In this document: piece by piece, positions 5,998-14,617 of the stretch
Numbering within the stretch: position 1 is the stretch's first letter
Layout: every line of letters begins with the position of its first letter
NCBI GenBank assembly: GCA_000405605.1
Contig: ASPA01000025.1
Location: 1 to 25,635 of the forward strand
Reading direction: 5' to 3'
Length of the DNA stretch: 25,635 bases
From: Atribacteria bacterium SCGC AAA255-G05
Lineage (GTDB): Bacteria > Atribacterota > Phoenicimicrobiia > Phoenicimicrobiales > Phoenicimicrobiaceae
Notes under the pieces: model-generated
The model's database searches: none
What the model was told of the DNA's origin: nothing
Seen by the model: the letters and a program-made list of their open reading frames with translations, nothing else
Position numbers and translations under genes: made by a program

Positions 5998-6774
5998 TTA
6001 CCTTTTCTCTTTACTAACTTCTATATAATCCCCGGGCAGTGAACCTACAATTAAACCTACTACTTCATCAACATTAGTCTTTTTTGTAATCCTCTCTGCT
6101 ACTTTTTTCCCTCTACGCATAATTAACAGTCTTGTAGCAACTGAAAATACATCATGCATTTGATGACTAATAATAATAACAGAAACCCCTTGAGAGCTTA
6201 AAGTCCTTACCAGATTTAATACTTTTTTCTGCTCTGCCACTCCTAAAGCTGCTGTTGGTTCATCCATAACCAATAATTTCGCATTCCAATAAATAGAACG
6301 TGATATGGCTACAGCTTGTCTTTCTCCTCCGGAAAGTGTCCTGATCTTATTTTTTAAAGAAGGAATGTTGATATCTAAGCGACTTAACACCTTTTTAGAT
6401 TCTACTAACATATAATCATGGTCAAGCACATCGATAAAACCTAAAAATTTCTCTAATTTTTCTCGCCCTAAAAAGATATTAGAATAAACGTTCATATTTT
6501 CAGCCAAAGCCAAGTCTTGATAGATAGTTTCTATCCCAATTTTTAACGCTTCTATTGGATTACTAATTTTTATCTGGCGTCCTTCAAAAAATATCTGACC
6601 TTCCTCAGCATGATATACACCGGAAATTACTTTAATTAAAGTCGATTTTCCTGCTCCATTATCACCTAAAATACCAACAACTTCCCCAGGAAATATTTTC
6701 ATATTTACATCGTCAACTGCGGTTAAACCACCAAATCGTTTGGTAATATTCTTTACTTCCAATAAAGGTTCCAT
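5998..6774 (-). CDS. Sugar ABC transporter ATP-binding protein, single domain (FrcA-like)
   Basis: The cytoplasmic ATPase that powers the importer encoded just upstream. Its 258 residues hold one nucleotide-binding domain: Walker A GDNGAGKST (37-45), Q-loop Gln86, signature LSGGE (147-151), Walker B LLVMDEP (167-173) and switch His204. RbsA or XylG relatives normally carry two such domains; the single-domain length matches FrcA-type systems, where two copies must assemble. AAGGAGG lies five bases before ATG, and only ten bases separate it from the permease gene, so they are co-transcribed. The frame continues open for 31 codons beyond its TAA stop. Confidence 0.92.
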   Translation of the reverse strand: MEPLLEVKNITKRFGGLTAVDDVNMKIFPGEVVGILGDNGAGKSTLIKVISGVYHAEEGQIFFEGRQIKISNPIEALKIGIETIYQDLALAENMNVYSNIFLGREKLEKFLGFIDVLDHDYMLVESKKVLSRLDINIPSLKNKIRTLSGGERQAVAISRSIYWNAKLLVMDEPTAALGVAEQKKVLNLVRTLSSQGVSVIIISHQMHDVFSVATRLLIMRRGKKVAERITKKTNVDEVVGLIVGSLPGDYIEVSKEKR

Positions 6775-6784
6775 TATGTCCTCC

Positions 6785-7864
6785 TTATCTAATCTCCTCT
6801 TCTTTATGTATTATTTCAGGTGAAAACTGATCGACTAATACAGCAAAGATAAGTATACAACCAACAGCAATATGTAAATTATAAGTAGGAATACTTAAGT
6901 TTACCAATCCTATTTCTAATACACCAATAATTAGAGCACCAATAACTGTACCCATTATTGTACCTTTACCGCCACTTAAACTGGCTCCACCAATAACCAC
7001 CGCCACCACGGCATCCAATAAACGGGCACTGCCTGCAGGAGCCCTACCGGTAATAAATTGTAACACATACATAGCTCCAGCAAGAGAAGCAAAAAATGAA
7101 GATATCATATAAACCTTAATTAAATGGACTTTTACATTAACTCCTGCTCTTTCTGCCGCATTAATATTTCCACCAATGGCATAGGTGTGCTGACCAAATT
7201 TAGTTTTAGCCAGAATAAAAGCAAAAATACCAATAAAAATAAAAGCAATGACTGTTACGTTGGGAACGATCGATACTAAATGTTTTAATTCTTCTCTGCT
7301 CAGGTTTTCTGGCTTACTTAAAAAGCTAAGAATCTTTCCTGGTAACCAGTAAAACAAATAACCATGACCTAGTGACCCTAAAGAAGTAGGTAAATTATGA
7401 ACCGGTACGTTATTACAGATAATCTCTGCAAACCCATAAGCAATACCATACATACCAAAAGTTGCAATAAAGGGAGGTACTCTTAATTTTGCCACCAAAA
7501 ATCCATTAATAAATCCAGGAATTAGTCCTAACAAAAGGGCAGTTAATATACCTATGGTTATCGCCAAAGTTTGAGAAAACCCTGCTGCCCATAAATCAAC
7601 CATTACTTTTGCGCTTACTACCGAGCTAAACCCAACCATAAATCCAATAGATAAGTCAATACCCCCGGTAATAATAACGAAAGTTTCTCCGGTGGCTAAT
7701 AAAAGCACGGTTGTCGAGGCTACTAGAATATTTTGTAAATTATTTAAACTAAGATAATTCGTTCCGACAATACTAAAAAATACGATTTCCCCAACTAAAA
7801 ATATTAAGATCCACCTTCTTAGTATATTAATTCCTATTTCTCTTGTTTTATTATAATTAATCAT
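6785..7864 (-). CDS. Sugar ABC transporter permease 2 (RbsC/FrcC family)
   Basis: A polytopic inner-membrane permease of 359 residues in the BPD_transp_2 (RbsC/XylH) family. Visible family motifs are GGIDLSIGF in the N-terminal half, KLRVPPFIATFGMYG in the middle, FGQHTYAIGGN with AERAGVNV, and VVIGGASLSGGKGTIMGT near the C-terminus. Its start codon overlaps the stop of the 7861-8961 permease by four bases (ATGA), which points to translational coupling. The two permeases are clear paralogs and probably form a heterodimeric channel with the ATPase downstream. The substrate is likely a monosaccharide but cannot be named from sequence. Confidence 0.92.
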   Translation of the reverse strand: MINYNKTREIGINILRRWILIFLVGEIVFFSIVGTNYLSLNNLQNILVASTTVLLLATGETFVIITGGIDLSIGFMVGFSSVVSAKVMVDLWAAGFSQTLAITIGILTALLLGLIPGFINGFLVAKLRVPPFIATFGMYGIAYGFAEIICNNVPVHNLPTSLGSLGHGYLFYWLPGKILSFLSKPENLSREELKHLVSIVPNVTVIAFIFIGIFAFILAKTKFGQHTYAIGGNINAAERAGVNVKVHLIKVYMISSFFASLAGAMYVLQFITGRAPAGSARLLDAVVAVVIGGASLSGGKGTIMGTVIGALIIGVLEIGLVNLSIPTYNLHIAVGCILIFAVLVDQFSPEIIHKEEEIR

Positions 7865-8961
7865 TCTCTATACACCAACTCCGGAAAGAATTGATCAATC
7901 AAAATAGCAATAATTAAGATACAACCGGTGGCAATAAATCGATAAAAAATAGGTAACCCCATCATCATCAATCCGTTATTTAAAGTTCCAATTAACAGCA
8001 CGCCAATAATGGTACCCCAGATTGTCCCTTTACCACCTGTAAGACTTGCTCCACCTATAACTACAGCTGCAATTGCAAAAAGTTCATAACTGGAAGTATA
8101 TTGAGTGTGAACACCCATATTTAATTTAAAAACTAATAATATTCCTGCAACAGATGCAAAAAATGAAGATATCATATAAATTTTAATTATATTTAAGGGA
8201 ACATTAATACCTGCTCTTATTGCAGCATCAACATTTCCGCCAATAATATAGGTATGTTGACCGAATTTAGTTTGGGATAGAATAAAAGCAAATATAAGCA
8301 GAATAAAAGTTATCAATAAAATAGGTATGGGAATAATTTTTACTAAACTTAAAATATCCCCCCTCTCGGTCAGCTCAGGCTTTATCAAAAAGGAAAAGCC
8401 CTTCTTGGGAGAAAAATAAGCCAGATAGGCATTACCAATGTCTCGTACCTGCAAAGGTAAAAAACCAATGGGGAATCCTTCGCAAAGCCGCCAGGCTAAA
8501 CCATTGGCAATTCCCCACATACCTAAAGTTGCAATAAAGGGCGGCACTCTTAATTTAGCCACTAAATATCCATTAATAATTCCAGGAATTAGTCCTAATA
8601 AAAGTCCTCCGAATGAACCTGCTATGATAGAAATAATTGGAGAGTAACCTGCGGCATTTAAATCTCGCATAATAATAGAAGAGCTGATGCAGACAAAACC
8701 CATAACAAAACCGATGGAGAGGTCAATACCTCCACTGATAATAACAAAAGTCTCTCCACTTGCTAATAAAAGCAGAGAACTCACTCCCAGGATAATATTA
8801 TTAAAATTTCTCAGACTAAAAAAATATTTCCCCAAAAAACTGAACAAAATTAACATGGATATAAGAAAAATGAATGCCCAATTTCTACCCACTAAGAGTA
8901 TTGTTCTATTTCTGCTAAGTTTTTCAAAATCGATAAAAAAATCATTATTTGACTTAGCCAT
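7861..8961 (-). CDS. Sugar ABC transporter permease 1 (RbsC/FrcC family)
   Basis: An inner-membrane permease of 366 residues, paralogous along its whole length to the 6785-7864 product: GGIDLSIGFVMGF, KLRVPPFIATLGMWG, FGQHTYIIGGN, IRAGINV and VVIGGASLTGGKGTIWGT are all conserved. Many RbsC-type systems use one permease as a homodimer; here a tandem duplication has been kept. A hairpin at 8988-9024 separates it from the binding-protein gene. AAAGGAAA precedes the ATG. Confidence 0.92.
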   Translation of the reverse strand: MAKSNNDFFIDFEKLSRNRTILLVGRNWAFIFLISMLILFSFLGKYFFSLRNFNNIILGVSSLLLLASGETFVIISGGIDLSIGFVMGFVCISSSIIMRDLNAAGYSPIISIIAGSFGGLLLGLIPGIINGYLVAKLRVPPFIATLGMWGIANGLAWRLCEGFPIGFLPLQVRDIGNAYLAYFSPKKGFSFLIKPELTERGDILSLVKIIPIPILLITFILLIFAFILSQTKFGQHTYIIGGNVDAAIRAGINVPLNIIKIYMISSFFASVAGILLVFKLNMGVHTQYTSSYELFAIAAVVIGGASLTGGKGTIWGTIIGVLLIGTLNNGLMMMGLPIFYRFIATGCILIIAILIDQFFPELVYRE

Positions 8962-8987
8962 AAAAATTTCCTTTTATATAAGATAGA

Positions 8988-9024
8988 ATATACGACAGGG
9001 AGTATTTTACCCCCTGCCGTATAT
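8988..9024 (-). promoter_or_regulatory. Intercistronic hairpin between binding protein and permease
   Basis: ATATACG and CAGGG (8988-9000) pair with CCCTG and CGTATAT (9012-9024), a 13-position stem whose single A/C position becomes a G-U pair in minus-strand RNA, with an 11-base loop. No T tract follows, so full termination is unlikely. Such hairpins commonly stabilise the upstream binding-protein message so that more of it is made than of the membrane subunits. Confidence 0.65.
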
Positions 9025-9056
9025 GTTAAATCTAAAAACTTTCAATCTTTAAAAAA

Positions 9057-10025
9057 TTATTTGTAAATATACTTCTGTGCTTCTGGGTCGTTAACATTCT
9101 CCTGGGTGAAAACAAAGAAACCTGGAATTACTTTCCTTGGAATTTCTGCTCCTTCAGTAAGGTACTTGAAACCCCATTCTACACATAAAGCTCCCATCTC
9201 TGCAGGCATCTGAGCTAAAATTAAATCCACCTCACCTCTTTTTAAGGCTTCAATTAGTGTTTCCGTCGCATCCCAGGTTGCAACTTTAACAGCTCCTTCT
9301 AATCCCGCACTGGTTATAGCCTGATAAGCCCCTTGAGCACTAAACACATTGACACCAAATACTGCTCCTAAATCAGGATTCTTTAGTAAAGCAGCATTGA
9401 CCTGAGCAGCAGCCGTTTCCTGGACATCAAGGCAATATTCTACTCCTACCAACTCCATATCGGGGAACATTTTTATTCCAGCTCGGAAACCCAATTCTCT
9501 ACCCATTACACTGGATACATCCGGGTTAGTATTTTCTAAAAATACTTTCCCTTTTCCACCCAGCATGAGTGCTAATTGACCAGCAACTACCTGACCACCC
9601 AAGAAGTTATCTGTCCCGATAAAGGCAAGAGGGAAATTATAATTACTAGGTTTAGTATAATCTCCATCACCAAGATAGGTATCAACTGTAATAATTGGAA
9701 TACCACTATCAGAAATTTCTTTCAGAACAGGGATTAAGGCTTCTGTAGAAGTAGGAGCTGTAAAGAGTAAATCAATATCTCCTCTTGCGACCAAAGCTTT
9801 CAATATCGGTACTTGATATTCAGGTCCCCATGCTTTAGGATATTCTCCAACAATTAATTCTACTCCTAATTCTGCTGCTTTAGCTTTGGCACCTTTCTCC
9901 ATAGTAAAGTAGAAGGGATCAGCAATACCAGGCATAAAGGCAATTTTCAATTTAGCTGCACATGCCACAGACACAAAAGATAAAACTAAACAGATTAACA
10001 GTATACCAATAATAAGTTTTTTCAT
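9057..10025 (-). CDS. Sugar ABC transporter substrate-binding protein (Peripla_BP_4)
   Basis: A secreted binding protein of 322 residues that would capture the sugar and deliver it to the permeases. The signal peptide ends near residue 23 (VSVACAA). The mature protein follows the ribose-binding-protein plan: an opening KIAFMPGIADPFYFTMEKGA, DLLFTAPTS, GIPIITVDTYLGD, an AFIGTDNFLGGQVVAG hinge region and VKVATWDAT in the second lobe. There is no lipobox cysteine. AAAGGAG sits eight bases before ATG. First gene of the transport unit; the ROK regulator lies 229 bases upstream on the same strand. Confidence 0.92.
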   Translation of the reverse strand: MKKLIIGILLICLVLSFVSVACAAKLKIAFMPGIADPFYFTMEKGAKAKAAELGVELIVGEYPKAWGPEYQVPILKALVARGDIDLLFTAPTSTEALIPVLKEISDSGIPIITVDTYLGDGDYTKPSNYNFPLAFIGTDNFLGGQVVAGQLALMLGGKGKVFLENTNPDVSSVMGRELGFRAGIKMFPDMELVGVEYCLDVQETAAAQVNAALLKNPDLGAVFGVNVFSAQGAYQAITSAGLEGAVKVATWDATETLIEALKRGEVDLILAQMPAEMGALCVEWGFKYLTEGAEIPRKVIPGFFVFTQENVNDPEAQKYIYK

Positions 10026-10254
10026 TTTTTCTTCTCCTTTAATAATAAATTTACTTTCTTTAACAAACTTTCAAAAACATTTTTCAAAAACAAGATAGTG
10101 AATTACCTTTTTTTCTTCCTTGCTTTCACCTCCTTAATTTTTTTAATCTCTACTCGATGTGAAATTACCTAGTTTAGCTTTTACTTGCTTTGCCTGTATA
10201 TAATATATAAAAAATTTTCTTAAAACTATAAATTTTCTTAACTAATAAGCCATT

Positions 10255-11406
10255 TTAAATTTCTGAACTCTTTTTTTCTAACCAATGGACCATAGCATAA
10301 ATTCCCGCTCCACTAGGTACTGCATTAGATGAGATACTGGAGAATTGAATATTCACTGCTTGTTCTCCAAATAAATAATGAGATACAATTTTCCTAATCG
10401 GTTGAATTAAAGGTTCTCCCAAAACAACCATTTTACCACCAATAAATACGGTCTGGGGTCCAATCATATGAATAGCATTCACAATGGCAGAACCTATCCA
10501 GGTTGCTATCTTTTTCACAATTGAATTAGCAATCTGATTATCTTGTTGAAGTAATTCAGCCATTTTTTCTAAACCTTTTACTGACAATCCCTGAGAATTA
10601 GCTAAATGTAGTAGGACATCTACCCCCGCAATATCCTCCAGATACTGAAATTGTCCTTGTTCATAACATAAAAAATGTCCGATTTCTCCCACAAAATCGT
10701 AAGTTCCCTGATAAAGTTCATCATTAATAATGACTCCAGCCCCTATGCCTTCATTTATAAGTATATAAATAAAATTATGTATATTTCTTCCACTTCCCAG
10801 CCACTTTTCTGCTAAAGCACAGACATTGGCATCATTTTCTATCCAGACGGGAATTCCGTATTCCTTTTGTACAATACTTCCCAGAGGAACATCTTTCCAT
10901 CCTTTAAGTTTTGGTGGGTGTTTTACTACACCAGTTTGGGCATCCAAAGGTCCAGGCACACCAATACCAATCGCTCCAATATCAATCTCCTTTTTTTTCG
11001 CATATTCCATTATTTTATTAATATTAATAAATAAACTATCAATGATTCCTTCCGGACCAAACCTTGTATAATCTTCTCCAATATTGGAGGTAATAATATT
11101 CATTTGTGCATCCATTAATAATGTTTCCACCCTTTGCCTACTGAGATGTACCCCCATTGTATAAACGGCATCTGCTCTAATATGGAGAGGAATAGGAGAC
11201 TTTCCGACATTACCGGTAGAAACTTGATTTGACTCTTCGACAATGCCAGAATCTTTAAATTCTTTAATTATGGCAGAAATAGTGGTTTTGGTTAAACCAG
11301 TCATCCGGGATAATTCTACCCGAGAGATACCATCCTCTTTTAGTAGAAGATGGAGCAAGGTAATAGCATTTTTCTTTCGCGTATCTTCTGGCTTCAGAAC
11401 TAACAT
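10255..11406 (-). CDS. ROK-family transcriptional regulator, lacking the zinc cysteine cluster
   Basis: A probable sugar-responsive DNA-binding regulator of 383 residues. A winged helix-turn-helix spans about 14-58 (SRVELSRMTGLTKTTISAII) and is followed by a ROK domain: GAIGIGVPGPLD (145-154), ENDANV (190-195) and EIGH (241-244). In most ROK proteins EIGH leads to a CxCGxxGCxE zinc motif; here the region reads LCYEQGQFQYLED with one cysteine, so the zinc site is absent. The placement predicts that it represses the sugar transporter genes and itself, with a phosphorylated or free sugar as inducer. Start supported by AAGGAG; a good sigma-70 promoter and palindromic operator candidate lie directly upstream. 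Confidence 0.9.
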   Translation of the reverse strand: MLVLKPEDTRKKNAITLLHLLLKEDGISRVELSRMTGLTKTTISAIIKEFKDSGIVEESNQVSTGNVGKSPIPLHIRADAVYTMGVHLSRQRVETLLMDAQMNIITSNIGEDYTRFGPEGIIDSLFININKIMEYAKKKEIDIGAIGIGVPGPLDAQTGVVKHPPKLKGWKDVPLGSIVQKEYGIPVWIENDANVCALAEKWLGSGRNIHNFIYILINEGIGAGVIINDELYQGTYDFVGEIGHFLCYEQGQFQYLEDIAGVDVLLHLANSQGLSVKGLEKMAELLQQDNQIANSIVKKIATWIGSAIVNAIHMIGPQTVFIGGKMVVLGEPLIQPIRKIVSHYLFGEQAVNIQFSSISSNAVPSGAGIYAMVHWLEKKSSEI

Positions 11407-11422
11407 AGAAGCTCCTTAATTT

Positions 11423-11445
11423 TAGTTAGTAAACTATACTTACTA
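11423..11445. promoter_or_regulatory. Candidate ROK operator palindromes
   Basis: Two overlapping inverted repeats lie between the -10 box and the start codon: TAGTT-AGTA-AACTA (11423-11436) and TAGTAA-7-TTACTA (11427-11445). Known ROK/XylR operators are AT-rich palindromes with TTAG/CTAA arms, so this is a plausible autoregulatory site. Proposed from position and symmetry only. Confidence 0.5.
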
Positions 11446-11448
11446 TAT

Positions 11449-11477
11449 ATTTTAGCAAGTCTCTATTTGTTTGTCAA
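11449..11477 (-). promoter_or_regulatory. Sigma-70-type promoter of the ROK gene
   Basis: TTGACA (11472-11477), a 17-base spacer and TAAAAT (11449-11454) match the consensus in ten of twelve positions or better. The start site would fall inside the palindromes just downstream. Confidence 0.7.
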
Positions 11478-11641
11478 TAACTTGTTTGAATCCAATACAT
11501 TTGCACCATTAAAGCATCTCTGTTATTTAACTTTCTAAAATAATTTATTCTATTTGAGGTTTTTGGATAGAAAAGGAGGAAGTAAAATAGACTAATAAAA
11601 TAGCAGAAAGATAATAAACTTTTTTATTTGCTATAAAAACC

Positions 11642-12426
11642 TTAGTCCATAAGGTATCCACCATTTACATTTAATGCTTCTCCATTTACATACGAAGACA
11701 AATCGCTGCTTAAAAATAAAACGGCCTTCGCAATATCAATAGGATATCCTAATCTTCTTAAAGATGTCTCTTCAATTAACTCTTTTTCGTGCTCCTCGGT
11801 CCAGTGCCTTGTCATATGTTCAACAATTTGTCCAGGACAAATAGCATTAACGTAGATACCAAAAGGCCCAAATTCCTTGGCAAGATGCCTGGTTAAGTAG
11901 ACTAAACCTGATTTCGAAGCTCCATAACTGGGTGCTGTGCTTAATCGAGCTTGCTTGGCTACGAGAGAGCTTATGTTAATAATTTTTCCATATCCTTTTT
12001 TTTCATATGAGGGATAACAGCTTGACAAAAAATCATAGCTGCCGTTAAATTCACATTAATAACATGATTCCAATCTGTCAATTTCATTTCCAAAAAACTT
12101 GTATGCATGGCTGTACCGGCATTATTAATTAATATATCTATCTTCCCAAAACGTTTTATTGCTTCGTTAACCATTTCTCCTGGTAAATTTACTGAACTTG
12201 AAATATTTCCCTCTAAGATTAGGCATTCCTGGTCAGTTTCTTCAATCTCTTTAGCAGTTTTTAATAACAATTCATGATTCCTTCCGTTTATTACAATATT
12301 TGCTCCAAGAGAAGCTAATAATATGGCTGTTGCTTTTTCGATTCCCCTTGAAGCACCAGTTATTAGAACGGTTTTACCTGATAAAGAATATTTATTAAAA
12401 ATAATATTTTCTATATTTTTAGACAA
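11642..12426 (-). pseudogene. Short-chain dehydrogenase/reductase, frameshifted
   Basis: Two reading frames together make one classical SDR: the first carries TGASRGI and INNAG, the second the catalytic SYGASKSG and the C-terminal ALNVNGGYLMD. They join at a run of eight A (11996-12003), where one more A would restore IPHMKKKGYGKIINISS. The best start is TTG at 12426, with GGAGG nine bases upstream; an ATG at 12459 has no ribosome site. The third glycine of the TGxxxGxG cofactor motif is replaced by Glu (RGIEKA), so damage is not limited to the frameshift. The gene follows the dehydrogenase remnant by 16 bases. Slippage on the A run could still give some full-length product. Confidence 0.8.
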
Positions 12427-12442
12427 TTTTTTTTGCCTCCAA

Positions 12443-13500
12443 CTATATATCATTTTCATTTTTTACAAATTTTAATGGTTCATTTTTCAAGAAACGATCA
12501 ATTTCCTTACCTAAAATTTCAAAGGGAGTAGTCATTGAATTTAAAGAATGTCCAGCTAGATGGAGAGTTAAGGTAATATTTTCAAGTTGTAAAAAAGGTG
12601 AATCATTGGGAAGCGGTTCTACATCAAATACATCTAAAGCAGCTCCTCCTATTCTGCCATCCTTTAAAGCTTTATATAATGCATTACTATCAACTAAACC
12701 TTCTCGAGCAGTGTTGATTAAATAAGCAGTTGGCCTCATTAAAGAAATTTCTCGTGAACCAAGCATATTTTTAGTATCTTCGGTATAACGGTAATGAAGT
12801 GAAACAAAATCAGAGTTTTGTAAAAGGTAATTAAGCTTTACTGGTTGGCACTCTGCATTTATTATTATTTCTTTTGGCACAAAAGAATCATATACCAGAA
12901 TATTAACTTCAAAGCCACTTAATTTTTTAGCCACCCTGCTTCCTACTTGTCCAAAACCAATTAATTAAACGGTCTGCCCTTTAAGATTATAACGATAACT
13001 CGAATTAATATATTGTTTTCCCCATAAACCATTTCTAAGAGCTATGGAACTACGAACAATATTTTTACTTTCACAAATCATTAAACCAATTGTAAAATCA
13101 GCAACTGCATCAGCACTTCGACCGGGAGAGTTAGATACCAGAATTTTCCTTGCATTTGCAGCTTGCAAGTCAATATTTTCCCAGCCGCCTCTCAAGACAC
13201 CAATGAATTCCAGATTTTTTGCTGCAAATATTACTGAAGAAGGAATAACGGTAAAATGAACTACCAAAATATTAATATCTTTTATTATATTTATTAATTC
13301 TGGAGGAGCTAGCTCTTCGGAAGGTCCATACACTTCCATTTCTAACATTCTTTTCTGAAAACTTTTTTGGGATTCATCGGGACGGTCTGAAAGTGTAAAA
13401 AAATCCAAGTTATAGCGATTTAACCATTTTAACTGATTAATTATAAACTCTGATGTGAAATATCGGTCATTAACAAGGAGTATTTTTTTCTTTTTTGCAT
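12443..13500 (-). pseudogene. D-isomer-specific 2-hydroxyacid dehydrogenase, interrupted
   Basis: A NAD-dependent 2-hydroxyacid dehydrogenase broken twice. A TAA at 12965-12967 interrupts the frame right before the Rossmann motif GFGQVG (12941-12958); both sides are in the same frame (LKGQTV, stop, LIGFGQVGSRVA). At the 5' end the ATG at 13500, with GGAG upstream, is out of frame with the body. A run of seven A at 13483-13489 lacks one base, and adding it gives KRKKILLVNDRYF in frame. The catalytic Arg (INTAREG), Glu (DVEP) and His (LHLAGHS) are still readable. It probably oxidised or reduced a hydroxy or keto acid alongside the adjacent SDR. Confidence 0.8.
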
Positions 13501-13537
13501 TTTTTTTTCTCCAACTTCTAAAAAAATGACTTTAGAC

Positions 13538-14518
13538 CTATACTAAACTAATGATATAATACAACAAAGGCAAGACTATAATTAGGCTTAGAGTAGTTAC
13601 CAACCAGCAAGAATTAGCCATATCTAAGTTTAAATTGTATATCGAAACAGGTATTAAAGAGGTAAAGGCAACCGGCATTGATGAAAGAACGATTACAACT
13701 TTAAGCGGTAAACCTCCCTCTATTTTTCCATAACCCAAGAGAAAAGCTATAGTCGATACTATTAGTGGCACTAATGTGAATTTTATAAAAGAGACTGCCA
13801 CGCATTCCCTGGCAAAATCTCTTACTCTTCCAAATTTCATAGCTAATCCGATAGATACCAGGAGAAGCATTGTCTGAACAGGAATAAAGACAGCATTAAT
13901 GGTCTGATAAAATACAGGTCTTACAATACCGGATAAATTAAACAAAATCCCAATGGTAATATATATCAAAGCGACCACTACAAAGATATCTAAAAATACT
14001 TTTTTAAGGTGAGAAACTAAATTGCCATTCGTAGTCATATCACTGCTAAACGATTTTGCTATAGGAAAACCTACAACATAATAGGTAATTTGTACAAATA
14101 GTGCATAAAAAGATACTAAAGCAAAGCCTTCTTCGCCAAAAAATAAGTAACAAACTAACCCTCCTATAGATGCAATATTTGCAAATGAACCACATGTAAA
14201 CATAGACCCTGTATCTTTACGGTTTAGCTTAAGCAATTTGGCCACAACCAGACCTAATATCCCTCCTGCAAAAAGAGCAAATATTCCCAAAAACGGCAAA
14301 GCAACGATTTTGATGTTGTCCATCTTAACTATCCATAATGTCCCGATAGTAGAAATGGGAAGAAAAAATAAAAGCGCTATCTTCTGAAGGAGTTTTCGTA
14401 AATTTTCCATGCTAATAGGTAATCGGATAATTCTTCTGCGTGCCAATTGTTGGATAATATATCCTGCAATTAATCCAAAAAAAATAATACTTAGTGAAAA
14501 AATAAGCGTTTTAAACAT
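13538..14518 (-). CDS. AEC-family (auxin efflux carrier-like) transporter
   Basis: An inner-membrane carrier of 326 residues with about ten hydrophobic segments, matching the Mem_trans/AEC family. Characteristic features are the early FGLIAGYI segment, LFFLPISTIGTLW, the GSFANIASIGG loop, and MPVAFTSLIPVSIYNLN near the C-terminus. Bacterial members are generally linked to export or exchange of organic acids such as malate or malonate, which fits the neighbouring 2-hydroxyacid dehydrogenase. The reading frame is intact although the two genes downstream in the same direction are broken. The Shine-Dalgarno is weak (TAGGT). Confidence 0.88.
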   Translation of the reverse strand: MFKTLIFSLSIIFFGLIAGYIIQQLARRRIIRLPISMENLRKLLQKIALLFFLPISTIGTLWIVKMDNIKIVALPFLGIFALFAGGILGLVVAKLLKLNRKDTGSMFTCGSFANIASIGGLVCYLFFGEEGFALVSFYALFVQITYYVVGFPIAKSFSSDMTTNGNLVSHLKKVFLDIFVVVALIYITIGILFNLSGIVRPVFYQTINAVFIPVQTMLLLVSIGLAMKFGRVRDFARECVAVSFIKFTLVPLIVSTIAFLLGYGKIEGGLPLKVVIVLSSMPVAFTSLIPVSIYNLNLDMANSCWLVTTLSLIIVLPLLYYIISLV

Positions 14519-14617
14519 TTATATATACCTACTATTATTAAATTTTCTGTTAATTTTAAAAAGATACTTTATAGGAATGATTATAGTTATTAGAGGTAAT
14601 TTATTTTTGTTGCAATT

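Noticed and set aside
10103..10135. Perfect AAGGAGGTGA followed by a GTG micro-frame (8 codons, Lys/Arg-rich) upstream of the binding-protein gene
   Set aside because: The ribosome site directly abuts GTG with no spacing and no other start follows; more likely a chance or decayed site than a leader peptide.
12965..12967. Recoded stop (for example read-through) in the 2-hydroxyacid dehydrogenase
   Set aside because: It is a plain TAA in a gene that also has a frameshifted start; decay explains both without recoding.
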